DNA from: NZQO01 sp964639255
GTDB taxonomy: Bacteria > Bacteroidota > Bacteroidia > Flavobacteriales > Flavobacteriaceae
Length of the DNA: 6,420 bases
NCBI GenBank assembly: GCA_964639255.1
Contig: CAZXDP010000088.1
Span: 1 to 6,420, forward strand
Direction of reading: 5' to 3'
Under the pieces are notes generated by a model. That model worked only from the letters and a program-made list of their open reading frames with translations, searched no databases and was not told where the DNA came from. Both the position numbers and the translations under genes were made by a program. Below, in pieces: positions 1-5,943 of the stretch (position 1 is the stretch's first letter; every line of letters starts with the position of its first letter).

Positions 1-1
1 T

Positions 2-367
2 AGCTACAATTGGCGCCGATGGGATCGGGAAGTGCCGGTAATTAACCTGGGAACGGCCAATATTGATAACGTTCGTTTTGGCGATTTGGTAGAGCATTGG
101 AGACATTCGCTATCACAATTGCAGCTTCCTGGAGTAGGGGAGACTACCTCCCACATTAACGATACCTTTTTCGGAAATGGATATTTTTTGAAATATTGCA
201 CCGAAAACTTCAAGAATACCTTAGTTTTGGCTACCGAATTCAAGAAAATTTACTGCGACGAGATTGAGCAAATTCTTTTTCCTGAAGTTATACACGCCAT
301 AGAAACGCAGCTTAGGGAGAAGATAAGGAGCCACGCGCAGTATTTCCGAAAAAACGTGAATGAATAG
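2..367 (+). CDS. N-formylglutamate amidohydrolase-like protein, C-terminal part (5' end outside window)
   Basis: The reading frame is open to the left edge, so this is the last 121 codons of a longer gene. The first visible residues, SYNWRRWD, followed by INLGTAN, resemble the 'HSYNhRR' and 'vNlGT' segments of the N-formylglutamate amidohydrolase (HutG/FGase-like) family. These enzymes are zinc hydrolases that release formate or an acyl group from an N-acylated amino acid. The GTG at position 32 is only an internal codon, because conserved sequence precedes it. The metal-binding residues expected nearer the N terminus lie outside the window, so activity cannot be judged. The C-terminal half is helical and charged. 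Its stop overlaps the start of the QEGLA gene by 8 nt, so the two are very likely co-transcribed and translationally coupled. Family assignment is by motif memory and is moderately secure; the true substrate is unknown. Confidence 0.72.
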   Translation, partial: SYNWRRWDREVPVINLGTANIDNVRFGDLVEHWRHSLSQLQLPGVGETTSHINDTFFGNGYFLKYCTENFKNTLVLATEFKKIYCDEIEQILFPEVIHAIETQLREKIRSHAQYFRKNVNE

Positions 368-1532
368 CATGCCGCATTCCCAGAAAACCCATATCGCTCA
401 TCCCAATTTGGTGAGGATAGATACCCAATTGAACAAATTGGTAAAGAAGATAGAGCTTCTCAATTATGTGAACCCCATCAATATAGAACAAGAGAAACGA
501 AACTTCTTTGCTTCCAAGTACAATGTAAATCCGTCGTTTCACTACCGGAAAATTGACTTTGACGCCCACCGTCTTCAGCAAGAGCTATTTTCGCAGGATA
601 TTGATAGCATACGGGATGAAGAGACACGTTCGTTCTACCGCGATGTCATTTATGATTATTCTGGTCTTGTGCAGTGCGTAGAAACCGTGGGACAGGGCAA
701 TAAGTTTTATTATAATAGCTTGAAGTCGTTTGGTACGCCTACCGAGCGAGATGTTGAAAATGCGCGGTTCATTTTACATTTCAAGGACCCGGAGTACGAC
801 CAAGAGCTATTTCCGGTCTTCAATGCCAATGAAGCAGCAGATTACTTTAGCGAGTTCGTAAAACGGTATGACTTCCCCTTCAACATAAAATTCTCTACCA
901 AGATCTCTGCTGCGGCTATGGTAGTGAACCATAGCCAAACGCTCATTTTAAAGAAAAACCATAGGTTTAGTGCCAATCAGCTAAAAGTATTGGCCAACCA
1001 TGAAATTGGAGTTCATTTGGTGACCACCTTCAATGGATTGCAGCAACCGTTGAGTATTTTCCATAACGGTTTCCCAAAAAATGTGGAGACTCAAGAAGGG
1101 CTGGCCGTTTTCAGCGAATATATGAGCGGCTGCCTTACGCTTCACCGGCTCAAGGAACTGAGCTATAGAGTGCTGGCGACCGATAGCCTTCGGAAAGGCT
1201 TTTCGTTTTGCGACACTTTCGATTTATTGCACAACCAATACAAATTAAATAGGGAAGAGGCCTACAATATCTCTCTGCGCGCGCACCGTGGCGGTGGATT
1301 TACTAAGGATCATCTGTATTTAACGGGGCTGAAGAAAATATACGATCACTACCATAGCGGTGCATCACTGCACAATTTACAATTTGGTAAAGTCTCTCTC
1401 GAATATCATACCATTGTGGACCATTGGAAAAGCGAAGGCCTGGCGAGCGAACCTTCCTATACTAACTTTGCTTTTCAAAAGAATGAAAATATCAATACTA
1501 CGCTGGAATTTATCTTGCAGAATCTGAAATAA
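360..1532 (+). CDS. DUF1704 / 'flavohemoglobin expression-modulating QEGLA motif' protein, predicted zinc metallopeptidase
   Basis: This is a complete 390-residue protein of the DUF1704 (TIGR02421-type) family, at the usual length. Residues 214-219 read HEIGVH, an HExxxH motif. The family hallmark QEGLA lies at 245-249 in the context ETQEGLAVFSEY, and a further conserved block, GGGFTKDHLYLTGL, spans about 311-324. Family knowledge: the eukaryotic DUF1704 members MATCAP1/TMCP1 are zinc carboxypeptidases that use the HExxxH histidines and a later Glu. I infer H214, H219 and E246 as zinc ligands and E215 as the general base. The name 'flavohemoglobin expression-modulating' is historical and says little about mechanism. 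There is no signal peptide or membrane span, so the protein is probably cytosolic. The ATG at 360 overlaps the amidohydrolase end by 8 nt; an in-frame ATG at 369 is an alternative, and no clear Shine-Dalgarno site separates them. The family call is firm; the substrate is unknown. Confidence 0.9.
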   Translation: MNSMPHSQKTHIAHPNLVRIDTQLNKLVKKIELLNYVNPINIEQEKRNFFASKYNVNPSFHYRKIDFDAHRLQQELFSQDIDSIRDEETRSFYRDVIYDYSGLVQCVETVGQGNKFYYNSLKSFGTPTERDVENARFILHFKDPEYDQELFPVFNANEAADYFSEFVKRYDFPFNIKFSTKISAAAMVVNHSQTLILKKNHRFSANQLKVLANHEIGVHLVTTFNGLQQPLSIFHNGFPKNVETQEGLAVFSEYMSGCLTLHRLKELSYRVLATDSLRKGFSFCDTFDLLHNQYKLNREEAYNISLRAHRGGGFTKDHLYLTGLKKIYDHYHSGASLHNLQFGKVSLEYHTIVDHWKSEGLASEPSYTNFAFQKNENINTTLEFILQNLK

Positions 1533-1546
1533 TTTAATGTAAATTC

Positions 1547-1963
1547 TTACAAAAACTTTTCGCGAAGTGCTGGCGTGGGTATCATACAACTTTCCTGTTT
1601 ACCGTACCAACGGTACCTATTTTTGGCGATATACCCATACACCCAATCCCGAAGCGGCTTGGGAATGATAATAAAAGAATAGAGCAGGGGCCAGGCGCCT
1701 GAGAGTTTTCTCGCTATTCGCAAGGCTGCAGTCGATTTGGTATAAGCTGTATCACCCTCTAGTAGAACGATGGAATCGGTTTTTTCTGAATCTATACCAA
1801 ATTTAGAGGTTAACTTCCGTCCCAAATCGCTTTGTAGGGCCGCGAAGCGAAACCGGTCGCTCGGGTCGCGCTCTATGATGAAGGTGACCGATGCATTGCA
1901 TAGATTGCACACTCCATCAAAAAGAATGATAGCGTGTGGTGGTGTGCGGTCACTGTACTTCAT
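1547..1963 (-). CDS. DCC-family thiol-disulfide oxidoreductase-like protein (DUF393)
   Basis: This 138-residue protein has the DUF393/DCC signature FDGVCNLCN near its N terminus, with D16, C19 and C22 forming the DxxCxxC that names the family. The C-terminal block is also typical: RDWVYGYIAKNRYRWYGK followed by a conserved Cys (C126) in ESCMIPTP. The family is predicted to have a thioredoxin-like fold with redox-active cysteines (Bacillus YuxK is a member), but no physiological substrate is established. There is no signal peptide or convincing transmembrane span, so it is probably cytosolic. The ATG lies 2 nt after the mutS2 stop, which implies co-transcription and translational re-initiation. 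The gene converges on the QEGLA gene with a 14-nt gap between stops and no convincing terminator there. Length and start fit the family; the functional link to MutS2 is unproven. Confidence 0.9.
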   Translation of the reverse strand: MKYSDRTPPHAIILFDGVCNLCNASVTFIIERDPSDRFRFAALQSDLGRKLTSKFGIDSEKTDSIVLLEGDTAYTKSTAALRIARKLSGAWPLLYSFIIIPKPLRDWVYGYIAKNRYRWYGKQESCMIPTPALREKFL

Positions 1964-1965
1964 AA

Positions 1966-4122
1966 CTAAACTTTTTCCAATTCTTCAAGGCTTACATCTG
2001 CGGTGAACATACCATAATTAACAATGGCCTTTTTCTTTTCAATAGTGTCGATTGTGCCAATGGCACGGCCGTCTATCATACGTACTCTGTCGCCTACCTT
2101 CAATAACACACGGGGTTTAAGCGGTTGCTTCTTGGCCTCGATTTTAGTTTCTTTTTTCCGTTGGCGAATGACCTCTACCTCTTTTGCGACTTGTTTTTCC
2201 ACCTTGCGCTCTTTGGCCTTTTCGGCTTGCTTCTTTTTCTTCGGAAGCCTTTTGCGCTTGCTGTTCTCGAGCATTACCAGTTTGAACAGTTCCTCTTGCA
2301 GTTCCTTTTTTCGCTTGTTGTTAAAATAGCGCTCTGCCAACGAATCTAATTTCCTGCCAAGGGCAATCATTTTTTGGTTGCTATCATACAACTCTTGGTA
2401 GCTTTCTAGCTTTTCTTGCACTCTAGCGTTTATCTCTTCCAACTGCTTGCTCTCCTCGCGCGCTTTTTGCTCTTCGGTCTTTAGGTTCGCCGATGTTTTC
2501 CGAAGCTCACTTCGTTCTTGCTGCAGCTTCGCAATCGTCTTGTCGAACCGAACCTTGCCGCGTTCAATTTTTTTCTTGGCGCGGTTTATCAAGCTGTAGG
2601 GAATTCCGTTTTTTTGAGCTACCTCAAAGGTAAAGCTACTACCGGCCTCACCCAGCTGCAATTTGTAAACCGGCTCTAAGCTGCGGTGGTCGAACTGCAT
2701 ATTAGCGTTAATGGCGTGGGGCAGCTCATTAGCCAACAATTTGAGGTTGGTATAATGGGTGGTGATAATACCAAATGCTTCTCTTTCATAAAATACTTCG
2801 AGGAAGGTCTCGGCCAAGGCGCCACCTAATTCTGGATCGCTTCCTGTTCCAAATTCATCGATTAGAAAAAGTGTCTCGCTATTGCACTTCTTTAGAAAAT
2901 GGTTCATTTTCTTGAGGCGATAACTATAGGTGCTCAAATGGTTTTCGATGCTCTGATTGTCGCCAATATCGGTTAAGATACGTTTGAAATAGGGCAATTC
3001 GCTTTGGCTATGGGCGGGAATGAGCATTCCGCTTTGCGCCATTGCCTGAAGCAACCCTACCGTTTTAAGGGTAATGCTTTTGCCACCCGCATTAGGACCG
3101 CTTATCACGATAATACGCTTTTCTGGCACCAGCTCGATGGTTTGGGGATAAGTAGGTTCGTTACGGCGCTTATTGGCGAGAAAGAGCAGGGGGTGGAAGG
3201 CCTCTATCAAGGTTAGCCTTTTCTCCCTTGTCATGGTAGGCATAGTCGCCCCTATCGAAAGCGCATATTTTGCTTTGGCATAAAGCACGTCGATGCGCAC
3301 CAGAAAGGTTTGATACGATTTTAAAAGAGAACGATAGGGGCGCACGAATTCTGTTAAGCCTTTAAGGATTTTCTTTATTTCCTCACGTTCCTCATAGAGG
3401 AGGTTGCTCAATTCATTCGCAAACTCGAGCGTTTCTTGTGGTTCGATGTAAACGATACTGCCGGTTTTCGACTGGCCCAATACTGCTCCGCGCACCTTTT
3501 TCCGGTACATCGCCTTCACGGCGAGCACCCTTCTATTTTCCACCACAGTTTCCTTAATATCGTCAAGATAATCCTGCTGGGCATAGTGCGAGAGTGCTTT
3601 CTGAAAAGAAGAATTAATTTTGCCTTTCACGACGAGCAGTCGCTTCCGAATGGCGGCTAGCGCATCTGAGGCTTCGTCCTTAATTTCGCCATACCTATTG
3701 ATCTTTTTTTGAATTTCTTCTGAAATAAGCGAGGTATAACTCACTTTCGCAGAAAACAGTTGTAGGGCTTGGTAAAATTCCTCGAATTTCTTGAAAAACC
3801 GAAGCAATTCTTTAGTGGTTTCGGCAACTGTAATAATATGGCGGAATCCCGCGATATCGAGGACACTATTTTCAATTTCAAGCAAATGCAGCTCTTTGTC
3901 GATACGGTCGAAATTGTGGTTTGGAATACGGTTATCACTGTTGAAGGAGGCCGTAAATTCGGAAACCCGCTTTAACTCGGGAACCACTTTTTCAATATCT
4001 CGGTAGGGTACTATTGCAAGGGCGCGCTCTTTCCCAAGCTCGGTAATGCAATGCTGGGAAACCTGCTGTAGAACTGCTGTAAACTCCAGGTCCTGAAGTG
4101 TCTTCGAATCGATTTTTACCAT
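1966..4122 (-). CDS. mutS2: MutS2-family ATPase lacking the C-terminal Smr domain
   Basis: This 718-residue protein aligns by motif with MutS2 from its first residues (DLEFTAVLQQVSQHC). Order: N-terminal core and lever/clamp helices (about 1-290), then the ABC-type ATPase with Walker A GPNAGGKS at 342-349, the GDNQSIENHLSTYS signature region at about 387-400, Walker B LFLIDEFGTGSDP at 418-430 (D422, E423) and the H-loop TTHY at 454-457. A long coiled coil follows (about 510-620), then a Lys/Arg-rich linker (about 621-670) and a KOW-like module (about 674-718). Classical MutS2 (about 780 residues) continues into an Smr nuclease domain; here the protein stops right after KOW. Family knowledge: MutS2 acts against homologous recombination in some bacteria and splits collided ribosomes in Bacillus. 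ATPase and KOW functions are plausible here, but Smr cleavage is not. It is the first gene of a unit with the DCC gene and is divergent from ung. Confidence 0.95.
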   Translation of the reverse strand: MVKIDSKTLQDLEFTAVLQQVSQHCITELGKERALAIVPYRDIEKVVPELKRVSEFTASFNSDNRIPNHNFDRIDKELHLLEIENSVLDIAGFRHIITVAETTKELLRFFKKFEEFYQALQLFSAKVSYTSLISEEIQKKINRYGEIKDEASDALAAIRKRLLVVKGKINSSFQKALSHYAQQDYLDDIKETVVENRRVLAVKAMYRKKVRGAVLGQSKTGSIVYIEPQETLEFANELSNLLYEEREEIKKILKGLTEFVRPYRSLLKSYQTFLVRIDVLYAKAKYALSIGATMPTMTREKRLTLIEAFHPLLFLANKRRNEPTYPQTIELVPEKRIIVISGPNAGGKSITLKTVGLLQAMAQSGMLIPAHSQSELPYFKRILTDIGDNQSIENHLSTYSYRLKKMNHFLKKCNSETLFLIDEFGTGSDPELGGALAETFLEVFYEREAFGIITTHYTNLKLLANELPHAINANMQFDHRSLEPVYKLQLGEAGSSFTFEVAQKNGIPYSLINRAKKKIERGKVRFDKTIAKLQQERSELRKTSANLKTEEQKAREESKQLEEINARVQEKLESYQELYDSNQKMIALGRKLDSLAERYFNNKRKKELQEELFKLVMLENSKRKRLPKKKKQAEKAKERKVEKQVAKEVEVIRQRKKETKIEAKKQPLKPRVLLKVGDRVRMIDGRAIGTIDTIEKKKAIVNYGMFTADVSLEELEKV

Positions 4123-4178
4123 GTGCCGGAAAACGCCCTCTTTTTCGTTACCCTACTTCGTCTTGCGTTGGGAATTGC

Positions 4179-4201
4179 TATTTTTATGCGGTACAAAAAT
4201 A
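4179..4201. promoter_or_regulatory. Dyad-symmetric divergent promoter candidate between mutS2 and ung
   Basis: The 85-bp gap between the mutS2 and ung starts contains two inverted 7-nt arms, TATTTTT (4179-4185) and AAAAATA (4195-4201), around a 9-nt centre. On the minus strand the right arm gives TATTTTTG (4194-4201), a full match to the Bacteroidota -7 box TAnnTTTG. It would start mutS2 transcripts with a leader of roughly 65 nt. On the plus strand the left arm gives TATTTTTA (4179-4186), a 7/8 match, and would start ung with a short leader of about 15 nt. A weak -33 candidate, TTCG, lies at 4157-4160 on the plus strand; I see no good -33 box for the minus strand. The sites overlap, so the two promoters might compete. 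This is consensus matching by eye in AT-rich DNA. Confidence 0.35.
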
Positions 4202-4207
4202 CGAAAT

Positions 4208-4873
4208 ATGGATGTAAAAATAGATGCTAGCTGGAAGGAACACTTACAAACAGAATTTGGGAAACCCTATTTTAAAGAGTTAATTGAATTTGTTAGGACT
4301 GAATACCGAGAGCACCGATGCTTTCCTCCCGGACCGTTGCTTTTCTCGGCTTTCGACCATACCCCTTTCCATAAAGTGAAGGTCGTAATTATTGGACAAG
4401 ATCCTTACCACGGGCCGGGGCAGGCTAACGGACTCTGTTTTTCGGTAGGCGAAGGAATGGAAAAACCACCATCGCTAAACAATATTTTCGAGGAAATTCG
4501 CCGCGATCTGGGAACTGAAATACCTACGAGCGGTAATCTGGAACGGTGGGCACAGCAAGGCGTGCTGTTGCTCAATGCCACGTTAAGCGTTCGGGCACAC
4601 GAGGCGGGAAGCCATCAAAACAAAGGTTGGGAACAATTTACCGATGCCGTTATCGATACACTTTCCAACCAACGTGAAGGACTGGTATTCTTACTCTGGG
4701 GTGGTTATGCAAAACGAAAGGGAAAGCGAATAAATACCTCGAGGCATTTGGTGCTTAGCAGCGGACACCCATCGCCCCTAAGTGCCAATAGAGGTTATTG
4801 GTTCGGAAACAAACATTTTAGCCAAACAAATCAATATTTGGCGGAACAGGGCAAAGAACCCATACAGTGGTAA
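4208..4873 (+). CDS. ung: Uracil-DNA glycosylase, family 1
   Basis: Ung removes uracil from DNA and so starts base-excision repair of deaminated cytosine or misincorporated dUMP. Starting at ATG 4208 the protein has 221 residues, close to the 229 of E. coli Ung. Catalytic motif A, GQDPYH, is at 63-68 with the water-activating D65. The stacking Phe is F78 in GLCFSV, the uracil-reading Asn is N123 in LLLNATLSVRAHEAGSH, and motif B HPSPLSA begins at H187 with the DNA-intercalating L191. The protein ends in the family-typical PIQW. The frame extends upstream to an ATG at 4121, but that would add 29 residues with no family counterpart and would run through the divergent promoter region. The 4208 start also has an A-rich leader (AAAAATACGAAAT), typical where Shine-Dalgarno sites are rare. 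Transcribed alone; divergent from mutS2. All key residues are intact. Confidence 0.97.
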   Translation: MDVKIDASWKEHLQTEFGKPYFKELIEFVRTEYREHRCFPPGPLLFSAFDHTPFHKVKVVIIGQDPYHGPGQANGLCFSVGEGMEKPPSLNNIFEEIRRDLGTEIPTSGNLERWAQQGVLLLNATLSVRAHEAGSHQNKGWEQFTDAVIDTLSNQREGLVFLLWGGYAKRKGKRINTSRHLVLSSGHPSPLSANRGYWFGNKHFSQTNQYLAEQGKEPIQW

Positions 4874-4881
4874 CAAGTTTC

Positions 4882-4917
4882 AAAAAGAAGAAGAATTGGG
4901 GAGGGTTATTCTTCTTC
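4882..4917 (-). terminator. Intrinsic-terminator-like hairpin for minus-strand transcripts
   Basis: A perfect 10-bp inverted repeat pairs GAAGAAGAAT (4887-4896) with ATTCTTCTTC (4908-4917) around an 11-nt loop. Read on the minus strand, the stem is followed at once by five T residues (complement of 4882-4886), as expected of a Rho-independent terminator. The stem is AT-rich and therefore not very stable. On the plus strand no T-run follows, though the hairpin lies only 13 nt past the ung stop and could still protect that mRNA end. The stop codon of the candidate 35-residue gene falls in the loop. Confidence 0.55.
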
Positions 4918-5013
4918 GGGTACTTCAGGCTCTGTTGTGTCGTTGCAGCTGAACTGTAACAACAAGAAGTTTGTAACTAGCAGAGCCCCTAAAATAATGA
5001 AAAACGTAGTCAT
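4906..5013 (-). CDS. Candidate 35-residue single-span membrane or lipid-anchored small protein, acidic tail
   Basis: I do not recognise this gene. The minus-strand frame from ATG (5011-5013) to TAA (4906-4908) encodes 35 residues: a short uncharged N terminus (MTT), a hydrophobic stretch of about 18 residues (FFIILGALLVTNFLLLQF, 4-21), a single Cys in SCND (22-25), and a strongly acidic tail ending EPEVPEEE. This is the architecture of a small inner-membrane protein. The Cys after the hydrophobic stretch raises the possibility of a lipoprotein, but LQFSC is a poor lipobox and no basic N-region precedes it. Supporting context: it sits alone in an otherwise gene-free 212-nt gap, is co-directional with the PBP2-like gene 72 nt upstream, and its stop lies inside a terminator-like hairpin. 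A partial -7 box lies about 30 nt before the ATG. Chance occurrence of such a short frame is possible. Confidence 0.5.
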   Translation of the reverse strand: MTTFFIILGALLVTNFLLLQFSCNDTTEPEVPEEE

Positions 5014-5041
5014 AATCTGTGCTATTTACATACAATAGATA

Positions 5042-5049
5042 CAAATATT
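5042..5049 (-). promoter_or_regulatory. Weak -7-like promoter box upstream of the 35-residue candidate gene
   Basis: The minus-strand octamer AATATTTG matches the Bacteroidota -7 consensus TAnnTTTG at all but the first position. It lies 28 nt upstream of the ATG at 5013, which would give a short leader. No clear TTG/TTTG -33 element is found at the usual distance. The surrounding 5014-5085 stretch is AT-rich, so a chance match is likely. The small gene could instead be read through from the PBP2-like gene, since no terminator is visible between them. Confidence 0.2.
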
Positions 5050-5085
5050 GCGAAAGGTTGCGTGAAGGTTAAAAATAATAAATGG

Positions 5086-5943
5086 TTATGCGATTGATGT
5101 TACAATATCGGTAAACCTGGCTTTTCGATGAACCAAACCAAGTTCTACTAGTTTCTTTTGAACTCGTTCTACTTCCAATTCGCTAAGCTGTTGCTGGCTC
5201 CATTCGGTAAGGGTAAGCCATTCTATCACATCTTCTATTTTTTGATCGTAACGTTTGGCTAGTACTTGGTCTATTCCAGGAATTGCCTTGAATGTAGCCG
5301 TACAGGTGTTTATGATTTTCAAAATATCACGTATGGCGTCTATATCATTTTCAAGCACCTCCTCTCGAACTGCAATGACAAAACAGGGCCAAGGGGTTGG
5401 ACACTGCCCAACCAAACGAAAGGGCCCATCATCGACGTAGGGCTTGGTCGTAAATTTTTCCCACATAAAATAATCGCCTTTGCCTTCGGGCAAGCTATGT
5501 AAGGCTCCCTCTAGGTTTTCTACCACTGTAAAATGCAGGTCACGGTCTTTATCCCAGCCCTGGTGTTCTGCATTTACATAAGCCATAAGGTGTGATCCTG
5601 AACCATACCGGCTTATAGCGGCTTCGGTTCCCCTCAAATCGGAAATGTGTCCGTACGGAGAATTTTGAGCCACATGGATGCCCCATATGAGTGGTGATTT
5701 TACAAATACCTGCACGATTTTCGACGGATTTCCCTGTATGATATCGCGAATGATGCCCTCGGTGAGAATAACCGCCATATCGATATCGCCTTGTCGCAAG
5801 GCTTTGTTCATTTCACCGGTTCCGCCGTGGTAATCCTTCCATCGTAGGTTGATGTCCTTTTCCTGGTATTTTTTGTCACGCAGGGTTAGGTACCAAGGCA
5901 AATTGAAATGTTCGGGCACGCCGCCAATGGTAAACTGTTTCAT
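5086..5943 (-). CDS. Signal-less PBP2-fold substrate-binding-like protein (Ca3427 / NMT1-THI5-like)
   Basis: This 285-residue protein looks like a type 2 periplasmic-binding-protein fold. Its first beta strand leads straight into GGVPEHFNLPW (7-17). GTGEMNKALRQGDIDMAV (41-58) matches the usual 'counting a low-affinity ligand' helix-strand of lobe 1, and LRGTEAAISRYGSGSHLMA (103-121) is the typical entry into lobe 2. A mixed C-terminal part (about 235-285) resembles a small helical extension. There is no signal peptide, lipobox or transmembrane span, so it probably stays in the cytosol, unlike transporter-associated relatives. This fits the Ca3427-like group known from fungi and bacteria, whose ligand is not established as far as I know. 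No ABC permease or ATPase gene is adjacent. It lacks a THI5-like Cys cluster. It is coupled by an ATGA overlap to the nucleoside phosphorylase gene. Fold confidence is good; the ligand is unknown. Confidence 0.75.
   Translation of the reverse strand: MKQFTIGGVPEHFNLPWYLTLRDKKYQEKDINLRWKDYHGGTGEMNKALRQGDIDMAVILTEGIIRDIIQGNPSKIVQVFVKSPLIWGIHVAQNSPYGHISDLRGTEAAISRYGSGSHLMAYVNAEHQGWDKDRDLHFTVVENLEGALHSLPEGKGDYFMWEKFTTKPYVDDGPFRLVGQCPTPWPCFVIAVREEVLENDIDAIRDILKIINTCTATFKAIPGIDQVLAKRYDQKIEDVIEWLTLTEWSQQQLSELEVERVQKKLVELGLVHRKARFTDIVTSIA

Noticed and set aside
32..34. GTG as the start of the amidohydrolase-like gene
   Set aside because: Conserved-looking SYNWRRWD is encoded just upstream in the same open frame, so this is an internal Val codon of a truncated gene.
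1531..1545. Hairpin AATTTA-ATG-TAAATT between the convergent genes
   Set aside because: A 6-bp AT-only stem with no adjoining T-run is too weak to call a terminator.
2024..2349. Hydrophobic plus-strand frames that look like membrane proteins
   Set aside because: They are antisense to the Lys/Glu-rich MutS2 linker; complements of Lys and Glu codons read as Phe, Leu and Ser, which explains the hydrophobicity.
4121..4207. Upstream in-frame ATG that would lengthen Ung by 29 residues
   Set aside because: The extra residues resemble no Ung N terminus, the extension would cover the divergent promoter region, and the 221-residue version fits the family length with an A-rich leader.
4940..4960. Lipobox in the 35-residue candidate protein
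   Set aside because: LQFSC has Gln at -3 and the N terminus lacks Lys or Arg, so a lipoprotein assignment is not supported, only possible.
5626..5640. DLRG-like motif reminiscent of Smr domains
   Set aside because: It lies inside the PBP2-like protein (SDLRGTEAAI), where 'dLrG' is the normal segment before the lobe 2 strand; no other Smr features are present.
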